A stretch of DNA of 64,000 nt, from positions 956,055 through 1,020,054 of the forward strand of contig JAJEKV010000133.1 in NCBI GenBank assembly GCA_021234155.1. The letters are read 5' to 3'. Under the pieces are notes generated by a model that made no database searches, had not been told where the DNA came from, and saw only the letters and a list, made by a program, of their open reading frames with translations. How positions within the stretch are numbered: the first letter of the stretch is position 1; every line of letters starts with the position of its first letter. The translations under genes were made by a program, and so were the position numbers. Shown piece by piece: positions 1-10,380 of the stretch. This stretch comes from Isoetes taiwanensis (lineage: Eukaryota > Streptophyta > Lycopodiopsida > Isoetales > Isoetaceae).

Positions 1-1434
1 TGACGAAAAAACAGGATTGAGGTTGGATTTTGCAGCTTTGGGTTCATATTTATTCCAAAATGGGGCAATATTTTGCCAGATTGCCTGATTAAGGCATCCT
101 CGGAGCCGATAGTTCGAAGCAAACCTTAAGATTGTGATTGAAGAAATTATGAGCACTCATTCCGGCCTTTGTCAGTTTTCTAAGACCTTTATCTGAGCAA
201 TAAGGCGGTTTGCAGCTATCAAAATGGACGAAATCCTCTTTCTAGGTGTCCCTCTGTTTTCTGAATATCATAAAACCCTGATTGTCAAAGATGAGCAGAG
301 ACACTGCTAAGACATGAGCTAAGATGCTGCTAAAAGATGCCGCTTAGAGATGCAGAGATGTTCTGGCGCCATGGCTTCACTATTCAAGAATGATTATTCG
401 AGAACGGGCTTCAGTATTTCTGTATTACTTACAGACCACCCTAATCCCTGCATTGAAAATATGCAACATGCATTCACTATTGTATCTAGACGCTTCCACC
501 AGCCTTTTAGAAAGATTAGATTCGGCCAGCAAAGACCAGAATCGACCAGCGAAATGCAGCCGTTCTTCATCAAAACCCTTGTTTTTTCAAATAGGATGTG
601 CCTATGCTCAACCTTTATTTTTAACCTGTAATAAGCCTAATTCAATAAGCTAGAGACATGCCATAAAAGCCAGAGCTGGAACGAAAATTTTCATGCTCTA
701 TGCATGCCCTTTGTTTCAGTGAGTTCTCTTACAAAGAGAATGAATAAATATCGCAAGAAAAGGATTCTTATATTATATGTGGCCTCCCAACAAGAAATTT
801 TATGCTATGCTCGATTCGACAATAGACACAGGCAACAAGATTTTAATTTATGTTGTGCGCACAGAGACAGAGGCAACAAGATTTTATGTTATGCTATGCG
901 CGCATAGACATAGGCAACAAGATTTTATTTTATGTTATGCGCGCACAGACACAGGCATAGCATTTTGCAATTTTTGTTTTAGTTGTGTTTTATAATTTTG
1001 TGGCTTGCGTATGCGCGCATAGCCTGTTGTGGTTCTCTTTGATCAATAGGAAATGCTTTCACTATTCGTCGAGATTCCGATGGTTCTTTCATTTTCTCAC
1101 TTTCCATGTGTGTCCCAAAACCACCTAAATTAGATTTTTATTTTATACCTAAATTAGGGATGTCAAATTAACGAGAAGCCAACTTTTCTGTAATTTTGGC
1201 CCCTAAAATGGCACATGCAATCGTAAATTTAGGGTCATTTTTTTAAGTGACCCCCCAAAAGTGGCAGAATTTAAGGGTATTTTAGGGAATCTTTGAAAGA
1301 CGCTTTTTATTAGTGCAAATGCAAGTCATTAGTGCATTTGCACCGTCACCTTGTTTATACACCATAAACAAAGTCTTACCTCTCAAAGGAGGCGTTCTTA
1401 TTTGTTATTACAAATTAATAAAATGCAGCCAGGT
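1..1434. other. No recognisable gene; AT-rich spacer
   Basis: Only short open frames with no recognisable motif occur here. The one structured part is the tandem repeat listed separately at 783-965. The stretch from about 1120 to 1310 repeats the words CCTAAATTAG and CCCCTAAAA, but I could not define element ends. Confidence 0.6.
783..965. repeat. Short tandem repeat, GCGCGCA-containing unit
   Basis: Three to four imperfect copies of a roughly 50-base unit reading CAGGCAACAAGATTTTATG followed by an alternating purine-pyrimidine stretch (TATGCGCGCATAG or TGTGCGCACAG). Spacing between the CAACAAGATTTTA words is about 45-55 bases. Confidence 0.7.
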
Positions 1435-2290
1435 TTATAATCCTATACTTTGAAGAAATGCATTTGCTTCTTCTCTATATACATTATCCAATGCTTTAAC
1501 TCTTTTTTCCGGTAAATTTGAATCATCGGAATCTGAATCAAATGATAATAGAAGACTTTCTAGCTTTCTCTTTTTCTTGCAGTTTTCATTCCTTGAACTC
1601 AACTGATTATTTTCATGACTACAAGGCAGAGCATCACCATCAACAATGTTAACATTATCTCTATCAAGCATTGGCATTTCAACAAACAAGTCTAACCCTT
1701 GACTTGATGAAATGTCCTCTGATGCGCCTCCTTCTTGTACCTGTACTTCTGAATTCTGTATAAAAGGCAAGTTCTTATTTCCAACCTCCTCATTACCTGC
1801 AAAGATGATGCCGCCTTCATCCAATTCTTCCTCCTCATATTCAATCATTTTTGGAGTCTTTTTTCGGGCTCTTTTGGGCCGAGATGTTTCAGAGCAGTTC
1901 TCCAAAATAGCCTTCTCCTTCTCTAATGCTGCCTTCTCTAATGCAGCCTTCTTCTCTTCTTTCCTTTTTTTATTCTCCTCCCTTCTTTTCTGCTTCTCTA
2001 ACTTCCTTCCTCTGAGCTTGAATTCTTTTCTTCTCTTCCAACTGTTCATGTCTGATCCTAGCTGCCTCCTCACATTGCTTCTGATGCTCCAATTTTGCGC
2101 TAACCATCTCATCACCTGTTATTAATAGTTTACCCTTCAGACTTTCAGGCAATTTGTCTCTCTTGGGTTTAATCTTAATGGTTGAAGGTGCTACAGTACT
2201 ATTAGAAGGGATGGTACTTGTAACAGGGCCAATACTTGTAGAGGGAGCATCTCTTGCAACCTGCCTTGCTGCATCAGCACTCCAAACCAT
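1435..2290 (-). pseudogene. Charged coiled-coil tail, possibly of a pogo/CENP-B-like transposase
   Basis: Two minus-strand frames overlap (2290-1970 and 2115-1435) and together read as one protein with a frameshift near 2000-2100. The N-terminal part has KLPESLKGKLLITGDEM, then a long Lys/Glu/Arg-rich probable coiled coil, then an acidic Ser/Asp-rich tail ending at 1435. A phrase of the type 'LLTSDE' followed by a charged helix is usual at the C-terminus of DDE_1 (Tigger/pogo/CENP-B-like) transposases, and that is the basis of the call. No catalytic domain lies upstream because the frame stops where IRG-like sequence begins (2290). It could equally be the tail of an unrelated nuclear protein. 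Confidence 0.35.
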
Positions 2291-2686
2291 CTAGGAGCAA
2301 CTTATTTTAAGGATAAATCTCTTTATGCTTTTGAATGTATTCTCATTTTAACCACTGATAGATTGCAGGAAATAGATGTCCAACTGGTTATAGAAGCCGC
2401 AAAGTGGAAAAAAGAAATTGCTATCGTTCGAACCAAAGCAGATCAGAGCTTAAAAAACATGGTTTATGATATGGGTGCGTCAAGTATTAAAATGTCAGAA
2501 ATAGCTCTTAAATTCTGGGAAAAAATGAAGACAGGCGTTTACAGCCAAATGAACGTGCAAGCTAAACCGTTGCTCCTCATTATATGCTCTTACATGTACG
2601 ATGGAAACAAGAATTGGTACGAGCACGAAGAGGACAATAGCCTGAAAGAGATGGACGAACAATTTTCCTGTGGGGTTGGAAAATGA
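2291..2686 (+). pseudogene. IRG/IIGP-like GTPase fragment, copy 1
   Basis: The plus frame begins GATYFKDKSLYAFECILIL and runs to a stop at 2686 (about 130 residues). It matches the second half of the G domain of immunity-related GTPases: the strand and helix after switch II, then VRTKAD, which corresponds to the T/NKxD base-specificity motif, then an alpha-helical stretch. The P-loop half is missing: at 2290 the sequence switches to the minus-strand coiled-coil ORF. A second copy lies downstream (3026 onward) with the same order of motifs, for example YFKDK..LYAF and IICxxM..NKNWYxHExDxSLKxMDE. IRG proteins are best known from vertebrate interferon responses, with scattered relatives elsewhere; the role of a plant copy is unknown. 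A relic, since half the domain is absent. Confidence 0.55.
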
Positions 2687-3082
2687 AGGCTGCAGGCCTT
2701 GCATTACCCTTTCTTTTACCTTGCAAAATAAAGAGAGACCTTGTGAGACCTTCTCTATATTTCACCTTAGCTCAATAAAAGATTATGGGTTGTCCTTCAT
2801 TCCCCCGATGTTGTATTCGCATTTCTCCAACACATAGAAATACTCTTTCAGCTCTGCACATGGCAACACGGCAACTTGGTATAGAAATACTCCAACACAT
2901 CAGCCGATGTTGTATGAACAGCTTCCTCCAACTTAAGCGTCATGGTAAGTTTTCCTTCTGCCCTTGAGATTAATTGACTTGCTTTTTCTTGCAAACTTGC
3001 TCACCCTTGGGCTAAATTTTGTTAGATTTTGTTGGGGTTACTGAAACCACTGATGGTAGAATAAAGCGCTATACAAGTTCTG

Positions 3083-3280
3083 TGACAAAATATATGAATA
3101 GCAGAAGTATATATTGATGTGATTGACTGGAATAGCCCCAGCCTTGGCTTGTACATTTATAGAATGGATTATGAAGAGGTGTGTCTGATCATGGAGATGT
3201 ATCTCTTGGAGAGATGACCATTCAGCCCAAAGGGCATGCCACATCATCGATCCACACCAAGAGGTGCAAGATCATCCTCA
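3083..3280 (-). repeat. 3' LTR of the gag-only element
   Basis: 198 bp, about 97% identical by eye to 4591-4787. Read on the minus strand it starts TGAGGATGATC and ends ATATTTTGTCA. Confidence 0.88.
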
Positions 3281-3454
3281 ACACCCTCCCATGATCTAGC
3301 ATCTCTATAATATAGCATATCTAATATATGACCTAAGACCTAATGACCAGATAAGATTGTTGATTCTTCCAATCAACTTGTCTCCTAGTCCGGCGATTGT
3401 CTGCTTGGAGTCCCAATAGTGACTTCTTCTTATATGCATTCATAGACCTTAGTT

Positions 3455-4259
3455 CTAGAAACCTAAGTCTTCATCATCTTCAATTATAGCAGTAAAGCTC
3501 TGGAGTTCAGGTTCTTTAGATTTTGATTCATCATTTTTCTTCTTTCGACAATCTCGTGCCCAATGGCCAGCTTTTCCACAATAGCGGCATTTTCCTGGTT
3601 TTCTTTCTGCCATATTGCTAGTGCTATCATTTTGTTCTTCACTTTCTCCTTGTTTATCCTTTCCTTTAGCAAACATTGCCACAGAGGAAAGATCTTGCTT
3701 TCGCAACTTACGCTCTTCTTCCAATAAAGAGGCAATAATCTGCTCAAAAGTAAGATATTCTACAATCTGGAGAGTGGTTACAGCATTACCGAAAGAAGGT
3801 GGAAGACTTTGGAATAAAATTGCTTTCGCGTCATCTTCCTCTACTCTTGCGTTGATCCCTCAGAATGGATCTTAACTCATTTAGATGTTCAGTAAGGATT
3901 TCTCCTTCATCCATTTGAATTTCAAATAGTTTTCTCTTTAGAAGTACCTTCGAATTCTTGATTTGTGCTCCAAAGATTTGGTCGAGAGTATTCTGGATAT
4001 CTCTTGCAGATTTAGAGAAATCCACATGGTGAATTTGCGAGTCTCCTAATCCCAATCCAATCATGGCCATAGCTTTCTTATTCTTTAATTTCCATTTCAC
4101 AAGCTCGGCAGCATCACTTGGTTTCTTCTCAGAACCATCGACAACTCCAAATAAATCTTTCTTGATTAGATGGAACTTCATCTTGACTTGCCAAGTGTGG
4201 AAGTTTTCACCGTTGAATTTTTCGATCACATAATATTTACCCTTGGATAGAGTATCCAT
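3455..4259 (-). pseudogene. Copia-type Gag with CCHC zinc knuckle
   Basis: The start codon at 4259 gives MDTLSKGKYYVIEKFNGENF..W..KMK, the usual opening of plant copia Gag (UBN2/DUF4219 type). A second frame (from about 3845 to 3455) continues with the helical domain and then CRYCGKAGHWARDC, a CCHC knuckle with spacing C-x2-C-x4-H-x4-C that binds nucleic acid. A single frameshift near 3845 separates the parts. The frame ends in a natural stop at 3455, where an autonomous element would run on into protease. Gag would package element RNA into virus-like particles in the cytoplasm. Confidence 0.85.
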
Positions 4260-4590
4260 GGTTTCCCAATGTGATTTATAATTGTTTAATAAGCCAATTA
4301 TTTTAGTAACAAAATATCTGTGTTACCAAAAATTATTATTGGCATCCTCAATAGCCATGTTTAAAGTCTTCGACCACAAAAGAAAAGGGGAACAGCAGAA
4401 GAAAAGGGGAACATCAGCGTTTCTTTGGTCGCAACTCTGGGCAGCGATTTCTCGTGCAGGTGCAATCAGAGGGTGATTGCCCTCCCAGGTTTAGAAGATT
4501 TCGAGTCTCTTACATTTCTTCGGATTTGATTTCTTCCCTTGCCGAATCTCCTTGTATGCCCAAGATTTCAAGACCAAGGCTCTGATACCA

Positions 4591-4787
4591 TGACAAAATA
4601 TATGAATAGCGGAAGTATATATTGATGTGATTGATTGGAATAGCCCCAGCCTTGGCTTGTACATTTATAGAATGGATTATGAAGAGGTGTGTCTGATCAT
4701 GGAGATGTGTCTCTTGGAGAGATGACCATTCAGCCCAAAGGGCATGCCACATCATCAATCCACACCAAGAGGTGCAAGATCATCCTT
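4591..4787 (-). repeat. 5' LTR of the gag-only element
   Basis: 197 bp partner of 3083-3280. Its outer end reads AAGGATG instead of TGAGGATG. The inner end abuts the tRNA-Met primer-binding site at 4578-4590. Confidence 0.88.
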
Positions 4788-5262
4788 TTCTGGGACGTCT
4801 CTCCTGCTGGCACTTCAGAGCATCCAACAGCAACTTATTTTAAGGATAAGAAGCTCTACGCTTTCGACTATATTCTCATTTTAAGCGATCATAGATTTGG
4901 GGAGGTAGATATCTAAGTCGGTGTAGAAGCCACGAAATGGAAGAAACATTTTGCGATGGTTTGGATCAAAGCAGATCTCAACCGCAAGAACAGATTCTTT
5001 GAGAAGATATTCTTTGAAAAGGATTGAAAGGGGATAATGGCAGAATTAGCTCCTATTTTCTGGGAAGAATTGGAGAAAAGACTCAAAGGCCAGAACATGC
5101 CAGAGGAGGCGATACTCTTCATTATATGCGCCCGCATGTAAATGAACGACAAAAATTGGTACAAGCATGAAACAGACGATAGCCTCAAAGGTATGGACGA
5201 AGAAGCTTTGTTGGCTCATATTCTTCACAGCCTATTACCGATCGTTAAAGATCGGTTAGACT

Positions 5263-6827
5263 CATAGTTGGGCCGACTCACCGACCTAGTCGTCCTACCG
5301 ACCTAGGTGGGAGAAGATCAATCTAGGTGGGGATTTTTTGCATCTACCAACCTATTTTGCCAAAATTCAACTTTCTCTTTTTTGCTGACCTACCGACCTA
5401 TTTTGCCAAAATTCAACTTTCTCTATTCCTGCAGATAATGCATAAACAACATGCAACACAAGGCCCCCAAAAATTAACTTGCATTCATAATCACAATGAA
5501 AACCAGTATAAGAATGGTTTTTTGTACAGGTAGCTTATAACCTCAACGACCGTATGTCAACCATGGTTTTATGAAGCCATTGCTAGTTTAATCATAGTTC
5601 TTATACTAATTTTATATCTTTCACTAGTGTTTTAAAGCTATTACTAGTTTAAGGCATGGTTTTTAGGTGTGCAATCACATATTCAAGAATAATGGGACTT
5701 ATGCAAGTCCCACACTATGGGTTGCCCTATTAAAACAATCACTTATACCAACATTTATATTAGGATATGTTTGAACAACATGCAATACATCTCTACTTCT
5801 AAATAAATAGTGAATCTAGATAAGATTATATGCCAAATAATTTCTAAACATTCGATTTATGCTATTAAACTTCAAATAAAACAAAGTACATTGTCTTTTG
5901 AATCAATATTTCTTGGGCACAGATTTTAGATTAGTTCGATGTTTGAGTTTCCCAGCCGATTTTATATGACATAACAAGTGATACAAATAGATCTATCAGG
6001 TTAGAAGACTATAAGGTAATCAATTTGCTACCCTGATATGACATAACAAGTGATACAAATAGACCTATCAGGTTAGAAGACTATAAGGTAATGAATTTGC
6101 TACCCTGGCTATCCTAAGTGGCTAGAATTCAGTAAAAAAAAAGGCAAGAAACAAATAGGTAGAGGAACATTTTTATTTGTGAAAATCAGGAAACAAAGGA
6201 TTTGGAGTTACCTGGTCTGCAAAAGATAAAACTTTTCATATTTTTCAAGGCAGACAATGTGCCTTACGACACAACTCTGCCTTCCGATCCATTCCATCTT
6301 GATAATTTCCCTTCTTATACAGAGATCCCCTACAACTTCCTTACATACAAATCAACGAAATTATAAGCCCTAAATCGAACTTAGGATGGTCATCTATGAT
6401 GTAATACAGAAGTAAAACAGAAGAATGCAAGACTGACCTCAAAATCAGTTGTTTTGTCTCAGAACTAAGATCGGCTGATCCACCTTTCTTGCCGAACAAG
6501 CATCAAACATGTTTTAGATTAGGCTCCCAGCCTATAAACGAAAAAAAAAATGTAGAATAAAGTTTATCTAGAGCTCGATTTGGCTATGGCATGGCCTTGC
6601 ATTGTTTGAAACAGAGAGTGGAAAGACTCAAGAAGGGATTTCGCTGCTCAAAACTGGTCGAAAACACTCTGTTCTGGTTACTTTAGCGTTTATGAGATGC
6701 AACAGAGCAAAATAGGAAAAAAAATTGGTTGTTTAGACCCATCCGACCTTGGATCGGATTAAGCTGATTCCGACCTAGATTGGAAAAGCTTGGATTTTAG
6801 GGCCGACCTAGGTCGGCCCCAACCATG
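5263..6827. mobile_element. Non-autonomous TIR element with 8-bp TSD (hAT-like)
   Basis: Ends are CATAGTTGGGCCGAC at the left and the inverted GTCGGCCCCAACCATG at the right, flanked by the direct repeat GTTAGACT (5255-5262 and 6828-6835). The 1,565-bp interior has no transposase. It contains two direct copies of a 28-base word around 5345-5435 (CCTATTTTGCCAAAATTC) and a 72-bp tandem pair. The 8-bp duplication suggests hAT, but the ends are not the canonical CAGGG type, so the superfamily is uncertain. It splits IRG-like copy 2. Confidence 0.65.
5964..6107. repeat. 72-bp tandem repeat, two copies
   Basis: ATATGACATAACAAGTGATA through TTTGCTACCCTG occurs twice in a row (5964-6035 and 6036-6107) with a few substitutions, inside the TIR element. 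Confidence 0.85.
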
Positions 6828-6849
6828 GTTAGACTGCAGAACATTATAT

Positions 6850-7086
6850 CAAGGGGGATTCACTTGTGTTATGCGTATAAACCATCTGAGTGTACGCTAA
6901 GGGGTTTTTTATTGCCTATTCTGTACTTATAATAAGGGGTATTTACCATTTATTTTACTTGTCTAGTTGTATTTTAAGGAGTATAAGGGTATATCAAGCC
7001 AATTTTCTGCGTATGATAAGGGGGTTTTGCCTGACCCTAGGAACGCAGATGCCATATCCAAAATATATATAGGTGAATCCCCTGGG
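6850..7086. mobile_element. 237-bp MITE, 8-bp TSD, same end family as the P5B-carrying element
   Basis: Flanked by CATTATAT on both sides (6842-6849 and 7087-7094). The left end reads CAAGGGGGATTCAC and the inverted right end CCCAGGGGATTCACC. The subterminal words CGTATAAA, CATCTG and AAGGGGTTTTTT line up with those at the left end of the element at 16640-20143, so the two probably belong to one family. Confidence 0.75.
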
Positions 7087-7298
7087 CATTATATATGATT
7101 TTGAATCCATTTCTGGTGTGCCATAGATTGCTCATGCAATCCATGGCACTCACATTTCTGTCAAAAAGGCACCAATAAGGAAATGGGAACCAGCGGATTA
7201 TTGGAGTAGACATCATTTTCTCCATTGTACTGCAAGCTGTATGTGATCCTTCACTAATATTTTGATTTTGAAACGTCTGCTGTGATGCTCCCGGTGAT

Positions 7299-7801
7299 GT
7301 GCATGACACAAATCATTTTTATAAATCCCTGTTATTTGCTAAGTTGTCAAGGACCTTCAAGCATATTTTACGTGGACCTTCAAGAGTGTTGCATGGTAGA
7401 AGAGTGCAACTCTATTTAATTGCAGATTTTGGATATCCTGCATCAGAATATATGATGGTAATCAAGAAGAAACGACTTAGTGATTTTGTAGATGCTATTC
7501 ATTTCTCCAAACACTTGTCACAAGCTAGGGTGGTGATAGAGAATTGCTTCGCTATATTGAAGGGTCGCTGGAACATCTTAAGTAACATGCCAATTAAATG
7601 CCTCATGCGCCAAAGGTAGGTATTTCTTGTTGTGTTCTTCACAACATGTTACAAATTGAAAACGAGGATGCATACTTTGATACATGTATGGTTTTGTATG
7701 GAGGATTACAACTTAATCAAGGAGATACGGTGCGAAGAAGAGACAGAAAACTGCTCAGGGGCACTGGTTTTAATCACATGCAAGCTCCGAATTTGATTTA
7801 A
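7299..7801 (+). pseudogene. PIF/Harbinger-type transposase, C-terminal half
   Basis: Two plus frames (7299-7619 and 7598-7801) joined by a frameshift near 7610. They read LIADFGYPASEYMM, then FVDAIHFSKHLSQARVVIEN, then LKGRWNIL, then ISCCVLHNM. These match the DDE_Tnp_4 nuclease of PIF/Harbinger transposases: the second catalytic Asp lies in the D-x-GYP strand and the last acid in the 'R..IEN.F..LK.RW' helix. The first third of the domain is absent, so this is a relic. A minus-strand coiled-coil ORF follows at 8018-8513 and could be the partner protein these elements usually encode. Confidence 0.7.
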
Positions 7802-8017
7802 ACATGTGTGTTTATATTAAATTTATGTGAACCGTATGTGTGTTTTGAAATTTAAAATAGTGCATCACTCATTTTATCTTTCTTAGATTGTCTATCTAAC
7901 ATGAGTTAAAGATATATATTGGAGAACCATAGAAGCTATCATATTGATTCCATGACTTCCACTACATAAAACAAACTTAAACCCAAACATGACAAGTTAA
8001 TCTAAGAGCATGACAAC

Positions 8018-8513
8018 TTAAACATCAAATAAATCACTCAATGAGCTTGATCCACCACCAAAGAAAGCATTTTCCATGTTGGAGGATGGGGTAGTGCTTG
8101 CCATCTCAGAATTGTTGCTCCAACCATGCAGTTGAATCTGAAGCTGCATCTTCAATTGCGATAGTTGCAACTGAAGATAGTTCCTTCCATTTGGATGACT
8201 CAAGTTCCAACAATTCTTTCCATCTAAAAGCTTCCTCCCTTCGAGCCTCAGATTGTCTACATATCTCTGCTCCTCTATCCTCAGCCTCTCTCCGCTGCAC
8301 AAGTTCCATCAACTTCAACTCCTTATGAACGTTAATGACATCTTTCATGGCTTCAGCCAGGATGGTGGCAGCTGCCTTGGTGCCCTCCTCATGGCACCTG
8401 GCCTTTGTCTTCTTTCCACGAAGACTAGATGCACTTCTCTTCTGCTCCTTGCAAAGAGGTTTACTGATAGGTTGCTTCGCAGGAGAAGAGTCTACCTCAA
8501 TGCCTAGTTTCAT
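8018..8513 (-). pseudogene. Coiled-coil ORF, possible Harbinger partner (Myb-like) C-terminus
   Basis: Two overlapping minus frames (8513-8106 and 8302-8018) read as one protein with a frameshift near 8110-8300: a basic N-terminus, then EDRGAEICRQSEARREEAFR and similar Glu/Arg-rich helices, ending in a short Gly/Ser tail. PIF/Harbinger elements normally encode a second Myb/SANT-like protein with such a coiled-coil tail. The Trp-based SANT repeat itself is not visible, so the link is by position and composition only. Confidence 0.35.
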
Positions 8514-9064
8514 GGAATATTTTAAGGGCTAAACTTAGCTATTTGGCAGTTTTTTAGCACCTTTCCAAAAAATATTGGCTAAAGTAAATGGAAAAAATTG
8601 GAAAAAAAAAATAATTTTAGCTTAACTTTTGTCGCGCCAGCACCAACTTTCGATCTCTTTAACCAAATGCTGGAAAGTCAGAGATTGAAATTTTGTATTA
8701 TTTAGCTAAATCTTCGAAACTTTTAAAATGAATTTCGGCTAGTTTAGCCAACATCTAGTTTATAAGAAATATAAGATTATTAATTTATTTTTCTTAGCAT
8801 CTATGGAATACTCTGAGGCCTAGATCTAGCTAGCTGGTATTATTTTAGATTATGTCCACAAAGAAAATGACTAACAATTGAAAAATAAAAAACACAATAG
8901 TTTTTAGCTTAATAGTTTTCGTTGACCACACCACAGAAAATTTTGGGATGAATTTTGAGTTAGTTTAGCTAAACGCTAAAAAGTATGAGAGGGAAAATGT
9001 TAGCTAAATCACAGAAGGTTTTGGGATTAATTGCGGGCAAAATTTTATTTTTTTTCCCTCATTA
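8514..9064. other. No gene; AT-rich, repeated TTTAGCTAAA words
   Basis: The words TTAGCTAAA, GGCTAAA and TAGTTTAGC recur on both strands, suggesting the remains of a foldback element. I could not fix ends or a target duplication. Confidence 0.4.
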
Positions 9065-10036
9065 GAGTTGTCATAGGAACCTGTTTGGGTTCATCAACCC
9101 ATATAGGTCCCTATCAATGCCTTCTCTATATTAGAGACTAATTGTCCATGATACTTATGAGATTTTAAATATGAACACCTGAATTTTAAGATTAACTCGA
9201 AGTTATACCATCATATTCAATAGCAAAATTAAATTCTTTACAAGTTTACCACAATTGCATCTTGAAATACACTCAATTTGATAGTTTCAATGATATGATA
9301 TGATCTCATGACACTCAACATTGAATACAAATTTCAAGATAACATTAATTTTCTTCGAATATAGCTTACAAATGCTACTCATTTTTCAAATTTCATGTGA
9401 TCTCATAAAAATTTGATGTATCGATGAGCAAACCATAATTTCAATCCTTGAGAGACGCAGTCGGGTCCCTAAGGAATTTCTGAAAAACAGACATCCAGGA
9501 ACCATTTCACATCCATGATATTCGAAATAGAATAAGAATGTGAAGGTATTTTGATTTTTTCAATGGAAATAGACACTATGAATTACTCGTCTGGCTAAAT
9601 GCATTTCATTCTTACAAAAAGTGGACTAGTATTATGAATTTTCAAAACTTTAAGCCTCGCGGGACCCAATTGGGTCCATAAAGAACTTCTGAACTTCAAA
9701 TTTTTAAGAATTATTTCTCGAAAATTCCACCATAGATTTTTCTAATTGTTCTTGTAATAGATTTCTCATACCATGATTTACAAGGTGAAAGAATTAGACT
9801 TCCTAAGAAAAATTATATGTGCAAAATAATGTGAGAATAAACTTGATTCCTTTGCATTTGGTTCTATATTATGCTTGATAATAGAAGCTTTTATATTTTA
9901 CATAAAATTTCCTTATACATACACTCATAGAGGACAACATATTGTGAGTATGTAGAAAAATTCTTTATAGGAGCTATTATAGAATTTCAAAGAAAGTGTA
10001 CGAATGAACCCCTTTGGGTTCATCAAGGGACAACTC
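9065..10036. mobile_element. Candidate Tc1/mariner-like non-autonomous element
   Basis: GAGTTGTC at 9065 and its inverse GACAACTC ending at 10036, both bordered by TA. Just inside each end the word TTTGGGTTCATCAA occurs, in the same orientation on plus. The AT-rich interior has no open frame; two related words (GGGTCC.TAA.GAA.TTCTGA) lie near 9465 and 9675. The perfect terminal match is only 8 bp, so this is tentative. Confidence 0.42.
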
Positions 10037-10380
10037 TAGTATTAAATACTTGAAAGTGACAATGCACTCGCAATATTTCACACATACAGACATCATTAAA
10101 TTTCAACAAATCGTTTAATTCATAAGAGTTTAAAACATGAGAGTTAAATATAGAATAAAATAGAATAGAATTATTGTCCCTTGTGTCCTAAGGCCCCTAG
10201 ACTGATATAGCATGGCCGAGCTCCCTAAAGGGCGCTACTAGCACATCATGCTGTTATATTGTAGCCTTTTTTGAAGACTTCCTTAGTTTCTATTACCGGC
10301 ACCCCGCTTTTAATCGGCATCATGGCCGTGCGGTGGTGCGTCGTTATCAATCAGCTTTTAGCTGAGCGTTTCGTGGGCGT
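10037..10380. other. No gene; possible LINE 3' trailer
   Basis: AT-rich to about 10190, then GC-richer sequence running into the LINE coding remnant. By position it would be the 3' trailer of that minus-strand LINE; no poly(A) tract marks its end. Confidence 0.4.

Larger units (their letters stand above)
3083..4787 (-). mobile_element. Non-autonomous Ty1/copia-type LTR element with gag only (TR-GAG-like)
   Basis: A complete short element read on the minus strand: 5' LTR (4787-4591), primer-binding site, gag, polypurine tract, 3' LTR (3280-3083). Just inside the 5' LTR is TGGTATCAGAGCC, the primer-binding site complementary to the 3' end of initiator tRNA-Met used by plant copia elements. Just before the 3' LTR is a purine run ATGGGAGGGTG. 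The 3' LTR has TG...CA ends; the outer end of the 5' LTR has lost one base. The element is flanked by a 5-bp target-site duplication TTCTG (3078-3082 and 4788-4792). No protease, integrase or reverse transcriptase is present. The plan fits the TR-GAG class of terminal-repeat elements that keep only gag and depend on an autonomous partner. It sits in IRG-like copy 2. Confidence 0.88.
3026..6841 (+). pseudogene. IRG/IIGP-like GTPase fragment, copy 2, split by two insertions
   Basis: After a splice-acceptor-like TTTTGTTAG (ending 3025) the frame reads FVGVTETTDGRIKRY, the switch I region of IRG GTPases. It is cut at 3082 by the gag-only LTR element. At 4788 it resumes with FWDVSPAGTSEHP, the G3 region (usual form DxPGxGT), then YFKDKKLYAFDYILIL, IKAD in the place of the T/NKxD motif, and a helical C-terminus. 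A stop after GEVDI and another in the later part break the frame. At 5262 a second element (5263-6827) interrupts it, and a few codons resume at 6828 before the MITE at 6850. The start and P-loop were not found upstream. Assignment rests on motif order and on the match to copy 1. Confidence 0.55.
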
